DNA of 64,000 nucleotides from Pseudomonas koreensis (lineage in GTDB: Bacteria; Pseudomonadota; Gammaproteobacteria; Pseudomonadales; Pseudomonadaceae), in NCBI RefSeq assembly GCF_012986595.1, contig NZ_JAAQYM010000004.1, positions 1 to 64,000 of the forward strand, given 5' to 3'. The notes under the pieces were generated by a model. It had not been told where the DNA came from. It worked only from the letters and a program-made list of their open reading frames with translations, and ran no database searches. Position 1 is the stretch's first letter; the number at the start of each line of letters is the position of its first letter. The translations under genes were made by a program, and so were the position numbers. This document shows positions 8,870-16,965 of the stretch, in pieces.

Positions 8870-10213
8870 CTAGAGGTTCTGCAGGGTTTCCAGTAGAACC
8901 TTCACTTTGGTGATCGACTCCTGATACTCCGCCTGCCAGTCCGAATCGGCCACAATCCCGCCACCGCCCCAGCAACACACCTGCCCATCCTTGACCAGCA
9001 GACTGCGAATTGCGATGGAGCTGTCCATCTCGCCGCGCACGTCCAGATACAACAACGACCCGCAATACAAACCGCGCCGCGTCGGCTCCAGTTCGTCGAT
9101 GATTTGCATGGCACGGATCTTCGGCGCGCCGGTGATCGAACCGCCGGGGAAACTGCCGGCGATCAGGTCGAGGGCGTCGCGCTCCTGCGCCAGTTCACCG
9201 GTCACGCTGCTGACCAAGTGATGCACGTTGGGATAGCTTTCCAGGCTGAACAACTCCGGCACCCGCACCGAGCCGATGCGGCAGGTGCGGCCGAGGTCGT
9301 TGCGCAGCAGGTCGACGATCATCAGGTTCTCGGCGCGATCCTTGGGGCTGGCCAGCAGTTCGGCGGCGTTGGCGGCGTCTTCGGCGGGCGTCAGGCCACG
9401 CGGGCGGGTGCCTTTGATCGGGCGGGTTTCCACCTGGCGCTCGCTGACTCTGACGAAACGCTCCGGTGACAGACTCAACACCGCGCCGCCGTCGGGCAGG
9501 CTCTGGAAACCGGAAAACGGTGTCGGGCAGGCCTCGCGCAACGCGCAATAGGCCAGCCATGGATCGCCCTGACACGGCGCGCGGAACCGTTGGGCGAAGT
9601 TGACCTGATAGCAGTCACCGGCCTGGATGTATTGATGAATGCGTTCCAGCGCCTGGCGATAATCATCGGCCGACAGGTCGGCGGTCATTGGCGTGTTCAG
9701 CTTGAACGGCGTCAGTGTCGCTGTGGCTGGTTGGCTGAACAGGGCGATCAGCCGTTGCTGCTCGCTCTCGGCCAGTGACGGGTGAAACACCAGTTGGCTG
9801 GTGGCCGCCTGGTGATCGCTGATCAGTGCCCAGTCGTACAGGCCGAAGCGTGCGTCGGGCAGTTGCAGATCGTCGTGGGCCTGGCTCGGCAGGTGTTCCA
9901 GATGCCGGCCGAAGTCGTAACTCAGATAGCCGATCAGGCCGCCGGCGAAGGGCAGTTGATAGTCCGCAGGCAGCTGCGCTTCGCCCAGACGGGTCAGATT
10001 GTCGCGCAGGCGCTGCAGGAAAACGCTGCCGCTTTCGTCGGGCAACACCGCCAGTTGTTCCAGCGGCCAGGCACTGAGCAGGTCATAACGACCACGATCG
10101 GCACTCGGCCGGCCGCTGTCGAGCAGCACGGCGCCGGGCGCATGGCGAATGGCCGCGAAATAGTCGGCGGGGTTGGCGCGGTAGGGCAGCGGGTGTACGG
10201 AACAGGTCAACAT
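8870..10213 (-). CDS. pabB: Aminodeoxychorismate synthase component I
   Basis: A protein of 447 residues of the chorismate-binding family. The active-site PIKGTRPRG (about residue 262) has Lys in place of the Ala of anthranilate synthase, which marks PabB rather than TrpE. SFPGGSITGAPK and the C-terminal GGGIVADSDWQAEYQES are also present. With a glutamine amidotransferase (PabA/TrpG, not in the window) it makes 4-amino-4-deoxychorismate for p-aminobenzoate and folate. It appears monocistronic. Confidence 0.94.
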   Translation of the reverse strand: MLTCSVHPLPYRANPADYFAAIRHAPGAVLLDSGRPSADRGRYDLLSAWPLEQLAVLPDESGSVFLQRLRDNLTRLGEAQLPADYQLPFAGGLIGYLSYDFGRHLEHLPSQAHDDLQLPDARFGLYDWALISDHQAATSQLVFHPSLAESEQQRLIALFSQPATATLTPFKLNTPMTADLSADDYRQALERIHQYIQAGDCYQVNFAQRFRAPCQGDPWLAYCALREACPTPFSGFQSLPDGGAVLSLSPERFVRVSERQVETRPIKGTRPRGLTPAEDAANAAELLASPKDRAENLMIVDLLRNDLGRTCRIGSVRVPELFSLESYPNVHHLVSSVTGELAQERDALDLIAGSFPGGSITGAPKIRAMQIIDELEPTRRGLYCGSLLYLDVRGEMDSSIAIRSLLVKDGQVCCWGGGGIVADSDWQAEYQESITKVKVLLETLQNL

Positions 10214-10343
10214 GGGCGGGGCAGATCGGCCATTGAGGCGGGGTGGGGATTGTAGTCCTCTGCGGGAGTTGCTCCTAGAGGGGATGTCGGGGATGAGCAG
10301 ATTGGGGGCAGGGTTGAGTCTTGTGGTGGCGGTAAGTCCGCTA

Positions 10344-10407
10344 TCGCGAGCAGGCTCACTCCTACAATTTGGAATGCGTTCCCCTGTAGGAGTGAGCCTG
10401 CTCGCGA
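10344..10407. repeat. REP doublet
   Basis: Arms TCGCGAGCAGGCTCACTCCT ACA (10344-10366) and the exact complement (10385-10407), located between pabB and the ATP-grasp operon. Confidence 0.9.
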
Positions 10408-10428
10408 TGACCGCGCCTCGGTGCTAAA

Positions 10429-11415
10429 TCAGCCTTCGACGGCTGGAATATGCCCAAACATTTCCTGAGTAAACGCCACCCGCTCTTCAACCGACTCAGT
10501 CACGCCACGCGCCTTCAACTCTTCCAGCCGCGCTTCAACGGCATGGGTACGCAACGTCAGCCCGCAATCGTTGGCAATCTGGATATTCAGCCCCGGTCGC
10601 GCATTCAGTTCCAGAATCAGCGGGCCTTTCTCCTGATCCAGCACCATGTCCACACCGATGTAACCCAGCCCGCACAGCTCATAACAGCCAGCGGCGAGTT
10701 TCATGAAACCGTCCCAGTAGGGCAGTTGCACGCCGTCCACCGCGTTGGTGGTGTCGGGGTGTTTGTTGATGATGTTGTTCAGCCAGGTGCCGCGCAGGGT
10801 CAGGCCGGTGGCGAGGTCGACACCGACGCCAATCGCGCCCTGGTGCAGGTTGGCCTTGCCGCCGGACTGGCGGGTTGGCAGGCGCAGCATGGCCATCACC
10901 GGGTAACCCATCAGCACGATGATGCGGATGTCCGGCACGCCTTCGTAACTGATGCTCTTGAAGATCTGGTCCGGGGTCACCCGGTATTCGATCAGCGCGC
11001 GGTCGCGGTGGCCGCCCAGCGAATACAGGCCGGTGAGGATGCTCGAGATATGGTGTTCCAGCTCCTCGTGGGCGAGGATCTTGCCCGACACCGTGCGATA
11101 GCGGCCTTCGAAGCGGTCGGCGATGACGATGATGCCGTCACCGCCGGCACCCTGGGCCGGTTTGATCACGAAATCGTTGCGCCCGCCGATGATCGCGTCG
11201 AGCTTGTCGATTTCCTTCTCCGTGGAAATCACGCCATACAGCTCCGGCACATGAATGCCGGCGGCGATCGCGCGTTCCTTGGTGATGATCTTGTCATCGA
11301 CGATCGGGTACAGGCTGCGCTTGTTGTACTTGAGCACGTAGTCGGCGTTACGCCGATTGATGCCCATGATGCCCCGCGCCTCCAGAGCCTTCCAGGTCTT
11401 CCAGAAACCGAACAT
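10429..11415 (-). CDS. RimK-like ATP-grasp ligase (alpha-L-glutamate ligase-like)
   Basis: A protein of 328 residues. The ATP-grasp core is visible as DFVIKPAQGAGGDGI (about 81-95), a central DIRIIVLMGYPV, and the metal-binding LILELNARPGLN (about 274-285). Relatives (RimK, glutathione synthetase) form an amide or peptide bond using an acyl-phosphate. The substrate of this subgroup is not established to my knowledge. Its ATG overlaps the stop of the upstream gene as TGATG, indicating translational coupling. It is the last gene of a three-gene operon with the membrane protein and the periplasmic retropepsin-like protein. Confidence 0.85.
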   Translation of the reverse strand: MFGFWKTWKALEARGIMGINRRNADYVLKYNKRSLYPIVDDKIITKERAIAAGIHVPELYGVISTEKEIDKLDAIIGGRNDFVIKPAQGAGGDGIIVIADRFEGRYRTVSGKILAHEELEHHISSILTGLYSLGGHRDRALIEYRVTPDQIFKSISYEGVPDIRIIVLMGYPVMAMLRLPTRQSGGKANLHQGAIGVGVDLATGLTLRGTWLNNIINKHPDTTNAVDGVQLPYWDGFMKLAAGCYELCGLGYIGVDMVLDQEKGPLILELNARPGLNIQIANDCGLTLRTHAVEARLEELKARGVTESVEERVAFTQEMFGHIPAVEG

Positions 11416-12950
11416 CAGGCGTCAGCCTTCTTCAGGAAAGCCTTGAAACGCACCAGTTCGGTCAGGCGGTAGCCGCGATAGCGACCCATCGCCAGCATGA
11501 AGCCGACCAGAATCAGCAGGATCGCCGGGAAGGTGAACACGAAGTACACCAGCTCCGGCACGGTCATGATCAGGTGCGCCAGCGAGGCGGCGAACAGCGT
11601 GCCGATCGCCACTTTCATGGCATGGCTGGCACCGCGTTCTTCCCAGGTGATCGACAGGCGTTCGATGGTCATGGTCAGAATCACCATCGGGAACAGCGCC
11701 ACCGACAGGCCGCGCTCCAGACCGAGCTTGTGGCTGAACAGGCTGATCGCCGCAATCAGCACCACCACGAAGGTCAGCACCACCGAGAGGCGCGGCAGCA
11801 TTTGCAGCTTCAGGTGTTCCAGGTACGAGCGTAATGACAGACCCAGCGCGGTGATCACGGTAAACAGCAGGATGCCGAAGCCCAACTGCGTTTCGCGGAA
11901 GGCCAGGGCGATCAGTACCGGGGTGAACGTGCCGAGGGTCTGCAGGCCGATCAGGTTGCGCAGGATCAGGATCACCAGCACGCCGATCGGGATCATCACC
12001 ATGATCATGAAGGTCTGCTGGGTCTGCAGCGGCAGGCCGTACAGCGAGTATTCAAGGAAGTTGGCGTCGGTGTTTTCGTCGGTCAGCTTGGCCAGACGAA
12101 TCGCGTTCATCTCGCTGTTGTTCAGGCTGAAGGTCACGTTGGCTTTCTTCGCGCCGTCGACGGTGATCAGGTTTTCATCGCCGGTCCACCACAGCAGGCG
12201 GTCGGTCGGCAGACCTTGCTCACCGGTTTCCGGGTTGAAGTACAGCCAGTCGTTGCCGTTGAAGCTGCGCAGCCACAGTTCCGGGGTTTGCGGTTGATCG
12301 GCGACGAGACGGATGGTGTGGACTTTTTCCACCGGCACGTGGGCGATGGACAGCAGCAGTTCGACGATCTTCGCCTTGTGCGGCGTCGACGGGTCGCCGG
12401 CCAGCAGCAGTTTGACGTTGTCGTCGTTGGCGTTGTTGACGCGTTTGATCGCCTCGCCGATGAAGGTTTCGACGTCGGCCGAGTGCTGGCGGATCGGCGC
12501 GAGCAGGGCTTCGGCGGCGATTTTTTCCGGGCCTTCAATGGCGATGCTGTCGCGGAAGGTCGGGCCTTTGATCTTGGATTTTTCTGCGGTGTAGCGTTTG
12601 GTCAGCACCAGACGGTAATAAAGGGTCTGGTTGCCCTTGGCCCGGCGCGCCGACCAGGTGACCTTGCGGTTGCCGTCGACGCGGTTCACGGCAACGCCGT
12701 AGTTATTGGAGATGAAGCTTTCGTTGAGGCTGACGTAGTCGCGGCTCAGGGGCGGCACGAACATCTGGATCTTCACCGGATCCTTGGTGCTGGCGACGAA
12801 CTCGACCTTGGCGTCGATATTCCACAGGTCGTCGGTGGCGTCCTCGGTCACCGGGATGCCGAGCACGAAAATCTGATAGGCCGTAACCGAAACGCCCAGG
12901 AGCACCAGAATGGTGATCAGGATTTTCAGGTGGAAGGTTAGAGAACGCAT
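11415..12950 (-). CDS. Membrane protein: inactive-transglutaminase domain plus C-terminal multi-helix membrane domain
   Basis: A protein of 511 residues. One N-terminal membrane segment (about 8-28) is followed by a periplasmic region of about 300 residues that resembles the transglutaminase fold. About seven hydrophobic helices follow from residue 325 to 500. I see no Cys for a transglutaminase active site in the periplasmic part, in line with the family name 'inactive transglutaminase'. A sensory or scaffold role linking a periplasmic protease-like partner to a cytosolic ligase is inference. It starts 5 bp after the retropepsin gene and overlaps the ligase gene. Confidence 0.82.
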   Translation of the reverse strand: MRSLTFHLKILITILVLLGVSVTAYQIFVLGIPVTEDATDDLWNIDAKVEFVASTKDPVKIQMFVPPLSRDYVSLNESFISNNYGVAVNRVDGNRKVTWSARRAKGNQTLYYRLVLTKRYTAEKSKIKGPTFRDSIAIEGPEKIAAEALLAPIRQHSADVETFIGEAIKRVNNANDDNVKLLLAGDPSTPHKAKIVELLLSIAHVPVEKVHTIRLVADQPQTPELWLRSFNGNDWLYFNPETGEQGLPTDRLLWWTGDENLITVDGAKKANVTFSLNNSEMNAIRLAKLTDENTDANFLEYSLYGLPLQTQQTFMIMVMIPIGVLVILILRNLIGLQTLGTFTPVLIALAFRETQLGFGILLFTVITALGLSLRSYLEHLKLQMLPRLSVVLTFVVVLIAAISLFSHKLGLERGLSVALFPMVILTMTIERLSITWEERGASHAMKVAIGTLFAASLAHLIMTVPELVYFVFTFPAILLILVGFMLAMGRYRGYRLTELVRFKAFLKKADA

Positions 12951-12955
12951 GGAAA

Positions 12956-13492
12956 TTACTCGGCGGTATGAGCGGCGATGGTGCAGGCGGGTTTGCCGGC
13001 AGCGTATTTAAGACTGGGGTCGACCAGCGCGTCGAAGCGTTTCAGGGCTTCGGAGCCGATCAAAAGCGGATATTGGAACGCACTACGGTCGGTCAGGTTC
13101 ACTTCGATGCTGCGCAGCGCCGAACCCATGCAGATGTCCAGCTCGATCACCGGCCGGGCCGTGTACTTCTTGCCTTCTTCCGGGTCGTAGTCGCCGGCGC
13201 GGCGCTTGATCTTGCTGACCCGGGCCAGCGGGCGCTCGATCGGGTGCGAGTGCGCGGCGTCGATCGCCAGATAGAAGCGCACCCACGACTCGCCATTGCG
13301 TTTGAAGCGTTTGATGTCGCGGGCACTCAGCGAGGCGGTTTTGGCGCCGGTGTCGAGTTTGGCCGCGACTTCCAGATTGATGCCATCAAGCGATGCATAT
13401 TCGTTGAGGCCGTACACGGTTTTTTCCCCCGCGGCAGCCAGGCCGGGCAGGCAAAACAGAGCAAAAAATGTGGGGAAGGGCTTGAGTCTCAT
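12956..13492 (-). CDS. Periplasmic retropepsin-like aspartic protease (ATP-dependent zinc protease family, DUF785)
   Basis: A protein of 178 residues with an N-terminal signal peptide (cleavage near AAAGEK, residue 21). The retropepsin signature LDTGAKTASL (Asp47-Thr-Gly) is the single catalytic Asp of a half-site protease that would act as a dimer. The database name 'ATP-dependent zinc protease' is historical; no zinc or ATP motif is visible. The start at 13492 is chosen because the signal peptide begins there, although the frame is open far upstream. First gene of the three-gene operon. Confidence 0.82.
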   Translation of the reverse strand: MRLKPFPTFFALFCLPGLAAAGEKTVYGLNEYASLDGINLEVAAKLDTGAKTASLSARDIKRFKRNGESWVRFYLAIDAAHSHPIERPLARVSKIKRRAGDYDPEEGKKYTARPVIELDICMGSALRSIEVNLTDRSAFQYPLLIGSEALKRFDALVDPSLKYAAGKPACTIAAHTAE

Positions 13493-13673
13493 AAATCCTG
13501 TTGCGCAGCGTTCCGTTCTCGGTTCAGGTTCCTGGCAATGACTGCGCAATCCCCTTCGTGTGCCTATCAGCTTTTTATGACAAGCCGTACAAAAGGCCAG
13601 CAAATGCGGGCGGCATTCTAGCACGGTGGGTTTATGGCGCCAGCGCTTGGGCGGGTCTATAACCCTTGGGGAT

Positions 13674-13769
13674 TCCTGTGGGAGCGAGCCTGCTCGCGAA
13701 AGCGTAGTGTCAGTCAGCATCTGCTTGGGATGACGCACCGCCTTCGCGAGCAGGCTCGCTCCCACAGGG
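13674..13769. repeat. REP doublet (GTGGGAGCGAGCC type)
   Basis: Arms TCCTGTGGGAGCGAGCCTGC TCGCGAA (from 13674) and the complement (13743-13769). Confidence 0.92.
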
Positions 13770-13809
13770 ATTAATCGACCAATGGAAGATTGCCTGCGGT
13801 TATTAGACG

Positions 13810-13821
13810 ATTGTCGACAAT
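13810..13821. promoter_or_regulatory. Operator palindrome ATTGTCGACAAT
   Basis: A perfect 12-bp palindrome 74 bp before the GntR start. A second copy of its core lies at the start codon, so it is probably the regulator's own site. Confidence 0.65.
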
Positions 13822-13882
13822 ACCCATTTACCCTTTGACTGATGCGGTCTAATTGGCTAGGTTTTGCCGCATTGGATTTAAA

Positions 13883-13894
13883 GGTGTCGACAAT
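13883..13894. promoter_or_regulatory. Second operator copy GGTGTCGACAAT abutting the start codon
   Basis: It shares TGTCGACAAT with the site at 13810, 73 bp away (about seven helical turns), and directly precedes the ATG. Binding here would block initiation and give autorepression. Confidence 0.55.
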
Positions 13895-14620
13895 ATGCTG
13901 GATCAACTCGATCCCCCGGTCATCAGCGGCGACGATTCCGAAACACTCTCGGAAAACGTCTTCCGGCGCATCCAGGCGGCCATCGTCAAAGGCGAGATCG
14001 CCCCGGGCAGCAAGATCTCCGAGCCGGAACTGGCGCGCACCTACGGCATCAGTCGCGGGCCGCTGCGCGAAGCCATTCATCGGCTCGAAGGCCAGCGTCT
14101 GCTGGTGCGCGTACCGCATGTCGGCGCGCGGGTGGTATCGCTCAGCCATGCCGAATTGCTCGAACTCTACGAAATCCGCGAATCCCTCGAAGGCATGGCC
14201 TGCCGTCTGGCGGCCGAACGCATGAGCGTCGAAGAAATCGACGAACTGCGCCGGGTGCTGGAAACCCATGAGCGCGACGCGGCGTTTCAGGCCGGCGTCG
14301 GCTATTACCAGCAGGAAGGCGATTTCGACTTTCACTACCGGATCATCCAGGGCAGCGGCAACCGCACCCTGACCCAGATGCTCTGCGGCGAGCTCTATCA
14401 ACTGGTGCGCATGTACCGCATCCAGTTTTCCACCACGCCGAACCGGCCGCGCCAGGCCTTCGCCGAACACCACCGGATTCTCGACGCCATCGCCGACCGT
14501 GACGGTGAACTCGCGGAATTGTTGATGCGCCGCCACATCGGCGCCTCGAAACGCAACATCGCCCGTCATTACCAGGACGGCGCCGACAATAAGACAGCCA
14601 CTGAACGAGGTGAGTCATGA
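13895..14620 (+). CDS. GntR-family (FadR/FCD) regulator of the 2-methylcitrate cluster
   Basis: A protein of 241 residues. The N-terminal winged helix (with [20 protein letters not shown] near residues 47-66) precedes an all-helical FCD ligand domain with metal-binding His residues (FHYRI, HHRI, RRHI). It overlaps prpB by 4 bases (ATGA), so it is co-translated with the pathway it most likely controls. It takes the place of the sigma-54 activator PrpR of enteric bacteria. The ligand is probably methylcitrate or methylisocitrate (inference). Two TGTCGACA sites lie upstream. Confidence 0.88.
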   Translation: MLDQLDPPVISGDDSETLSENVFRRIQAAIVKGEIAPGSKISEPELARTYGISRGPLREAIHRLEGQRLLVRVPHVGARVVSLSHAELLELYEIRESLEGMACRLAAERMSVEEIDELRRVLETHERDAAFQAGVGYYQQEGDFDFHYRIIQGSGNRTLTQMLCGELYQLVRMYRIQFSTTPNRPRQAFAEHHRILDAIADRDGELAELLMRRHIGASKRNIARHYQDGADNKTATERGES

Positions 14621-15507
14621 GTTCCAAGCAGAACACTCCAGGCCAGCGTTTCCGCGATGCGGTCGCCAGCGAGCATCCATTGCAGGTGGTCGGCGCGATC
14701 AACGCCAACCACGCGCTGTTGGCCAAGCGTGCCGGTTTCAAGGCGATCTACCTGTCCGGTGGCGGGGTGGCCGCAGGTTCGCTCGGTGTGCCGGACCTGG
14801 GCATCACCGGCCTGGATGACGTGCTGACCGACGTGCGCCGCATCACCGACGTCTGCGACCTGCCGCTGCTGGTGGACGTGGACACCGGTTTCGGTTCGTC
14901 GGCGTTCAACGTGGCGCGCACCGTGAAGTCGATGATCAAGTTCGGCGCGGCGGCGATCCACATCGAGGACCAGGTGGGCGCCAAGCGTTGCGGCCACCGT
15001 CCGAACAAGGAAATCGTCAGCCAGCAGGAAATGGTCGACCGCATCAAAGCCGCCGTCGATGCCCGCACCGATGACAGCTTCGTGATCATGGCGCGCACCG
15101 ATGCCCTGGCCGTCGAAGGTCTGGAATCGGCCCTGGATCGCGCCGCCGCGTGCATCGAGGCCGGCGCCGACATGATCTTCCCGGAAGCCATCACCGAGCT
15201 GGAGATGTACAAGCTGTTCGCCAACCGCGTGAAAGCGCCGATTCTGGCCAACATCACCGAGTTCGGCTCGACGCCGCTGTACACCACCGAGCAACTGGCC
15301 GGCGCCGACGTGTCGCTGGTGCTATACCCGCTGTCGGCGTTCCGCGCGATGAACAAGGCTGCGGAAAACGTTTACACCGCGATCCGCCGCGACGGCACGC
15401 AACAGAACGTCATCGACACCATGCAGACGCGCATGGAGCTTTACGACCGCATCGATTACCACACCTTCGAGCAGAAGCTCGATGCGTTGTTTGCCGCTAA
15501 AAAATGA
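14617..15507 (+). CDS. prpB: 2-Methylisocitrate lyase
   Basis: A protein of 296 residues of the isocitrate lyase/PEP mutase family with the catalytic loop [10 protein letters not shown] (near residue 124). Metal and substrate residues are in [10 protein letters not shown] and IHIEDQ. It cleaves (2R,3S)-2-methylisocitrate to pyruvate and succinate, the last step of the methylcitrate cycle. Its start overlaps the end of the regulator gene, and a REP doublet follows directly. Confidence 0.95.
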   Translation: MSSKQNTPGQRFRDAVASEHPLQVVGAINANHALLAKRAGFKAIYLSGGGVAAGSLGVPDLGITGLDDVLTDVRRITDVCDLPLLVDVDTGFGSSAFNVARTVKSMIKFGAAAIHIEDQVGAKRCGHRPNKEIVSQQEMVDRIKAAVDARTDDSFVIMARTDALAVEGLESALDRAAACIEAGADMIFPEAITELEMYKLFANRVKAPILANITEFGSTPLYTTEQLAGADVSLVLYPLSAFRAMNKAAENVYTAIRRDGTQQNVIDTMQTRMELYDRIDYHTFEQKLDALFAAKK

Positions 15508-15508
15508 A

Positions 15509-15588
15509 GATCAAAAGATCGCAGCCTTCGGCAGCTCCTACAGGAACGCGGTCGATGCAGGAGCTGCCGAAGGCTGCGATCTTTTGCC
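15509..15588. repeat. REP doublet between prpB and prpC, opposite orientation
   Basis: The arms carry the GTAGGAGCTGCC family sequence, but here the GATC ends face outward and the GTAGGAG ends inward. This is the reverse of the other copies in the window. It begins 2 bases after the prpB stop. Confidence 0.92.
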
Positions 15589-15639
15589 AACAACACCGTA
15601 ATTGCAGATTCCCTAACAAATTCAAGATTGGAGACAGCA

Positions 15640-16767
15640 ATGGCCGAAGCAAAAGTACTCAGTGGCGCCGGGCTCCGGGGCCAGGTTGCCGGGCAAACCG
15701 CACTGTCCACCGTGGGCCAGGCCGGTGCCGGGCTGACCTATCGCGGCTACGACGTGCGTGAACTGGCGGCAGACGCGCAGTTCGAAGAAGTCGCTTACCT
15801 GCTGTTGTACGGTGAGTTGCCGACCCAGGCGCAACTCGACGCCTACCAGCAAAAGCTGAGCAAGCTGCGCGATTTGCCGCAAGCGCTGAAAGAAGTGCTC
15901 GAACGCATCCCTGCCGATGCGCACCCGATGGACGTGATGCGCACCGGTTGCTCGTTCCTCGGCAACCTTGAGCCGGAGAAAGACTTCTCCGAACAGCGCG
16001 ACAAGACCGACCGCCTGCTGGCCGCGTTCCCGGCGATCATGTGCTACTGGTATCGCTTCAGCCACGACGGCAAACGCATCAACTGCGTCAGCGACGAGCC
16101 GAGCATCGGCGGCCACTTCCTGCACCTGCTGCACGACAAGAAGCCGAGCGAACTGCATGTCAAAGTGATGAACGTCTCGCTGATCCTCTACGCCGAGCAC
16201 GAATTCAATGCCTCGACCTTCACCGCTCGCGTTTGCGCGTCGACCCTGTCCGACCTGTATTCCTGCGTCACGGCGGCCATCGGTTCGCTGCGTGGCCCGC
16301 TGCACGGCGGTGCCAACGAAGCGGCGATGGAAATGATCGAGCGCTTCTCGTCGCCGGAAGAGGCGATCGAGGGCACCCTCGGCATGCTTGAGCGCAAGGA
16401 CAAGATCATGGGCTTCGGCCACGCGATCTATAAGGACAGCGATCCGCGCAACGAGGTGATCAAGGGCTGGTCGAAAAAACTCGCTGACGAAGTCGGGGAC
16501 AAGGTGTTGTTCGCGGTCTCCGAAGCCATCGACAAGACCATGTGGGAGCAGAAGAAACTGTTCCCCAACGCCGACTTCTACCATGCCTCGGCGTACCACT
16601 TCATGGGCATCCCGACCAAGCTGTTCACGCCGATCTTTGTCTGCTCGCGCCTGACCGGTTGGGCCGCGCACGTGTTCGAACAGCGCGCCAACAACCGCAT
16701 CATCCGTCCGAGCGCCGAGTACATCGGCGTTGAACAGCGCAAGTTCGTGCCAATCGAACGTCGCTGA
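15640..16767 (+). CDS. prpC: 2-Methylcitrate synthase
   Basis: A protein of 375 residues of the citrate synthase family, the short form typical of PrpC. Catalytic His residues are in GPLHGGANEAA and GFGHAIYKDSDPRN, and the Asp in HASAYHFMGIPTKLFTPIF follows the family pattern. It condenses propionyl-CoA with oxaloacetate. The ATG at 15640 has a good GGAGA ribosome site; an upstream TTG at 15628 is less likely. Confidence 0.95.
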   Translation: MAEAKVLSGAGLRGQVAGQTALSTVGQAGAGLTYRGYDVRELAADAQFEEVAYLLLYGELPTQAQLDAYQQKLSKLRDLPQALKEVLERIPADAHPMDVMRTGCSFLGNLEPEKDFSEQRDKTDRLLAAFPAIMCYWYRFSHDGKRINCVSDEPSIGGHFLHLLHDKKPSELHVKVMNVSLILYAEHEFNASTFTARVCASTLSDLYSCVTAAIGSLRGPLHGGANEAAMEMIERFSSPEEAIEGTLGMLERKDKIMGFGHAIYKDSDPRNEVIKGWSKKLADEVGDKVLFAVSEAIDKTMWEQKKLFPNADFYHASAYHFMGIPTKLFTPIFVCSRLTGWAAHVFEQRANNRIIRPSAEYIGVEQRKFVPIERR

Positions 16768-16805
16768 ATGGTGACCTGACCCCGACCTTGAGCCACACCG
16801 AAAAC

Positions 16806-16894
16806 CCTGTAGGAGCTGCCGAAGGCTGCGATCTTTTGATTTTGAGTTTTAGAAGCAAGATCAAAGGATCGCAGCCTTCGGCAGCTCCTACAGG
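16806..16894. repeat. REP doublet between prpC and acnD
   Basis: Inverted arms of the GTAGGAGCTGCCGAAGGCTG family around an A/T-rich loop, in the 198-bp spacer. Confidence 0.92.
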
Positions 16895-16965
16895 GGATCG
16901 GGGTCGGTTCAGGGTTGGTGTCAGCCCCCACCCTTTGAAACTACCGTGACCCGAGTCCTGACCCG

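Larger units (their letters stand above)
13493..13894. other. Intergenic region before the prp cluster
   Basis: These 402 bp separate divergent operons. They contain a REP doublet (13674-13769) and two operator-like sites (13810-13821 and 13883-13894) next to the GntR gene. No gene is seen. Confidence 0.5.

Noticed and set aside
13674..13769. REP inverted repeats as strong terminators or CRISPR-like repeats
   Set aside because: Thirteen dispersed pairs of known REP type with no T-run and no regular spacing; they are REP elements, not CRISPR or classical terminators.
12956..14569. Long minus-strand frame extending the retropepsin-like gene to 537 codons
   Set aside because: The upstream part reads through a REP doublet and opposite the GntR gene; the signal peptide beginning at 13492 marks the true start.
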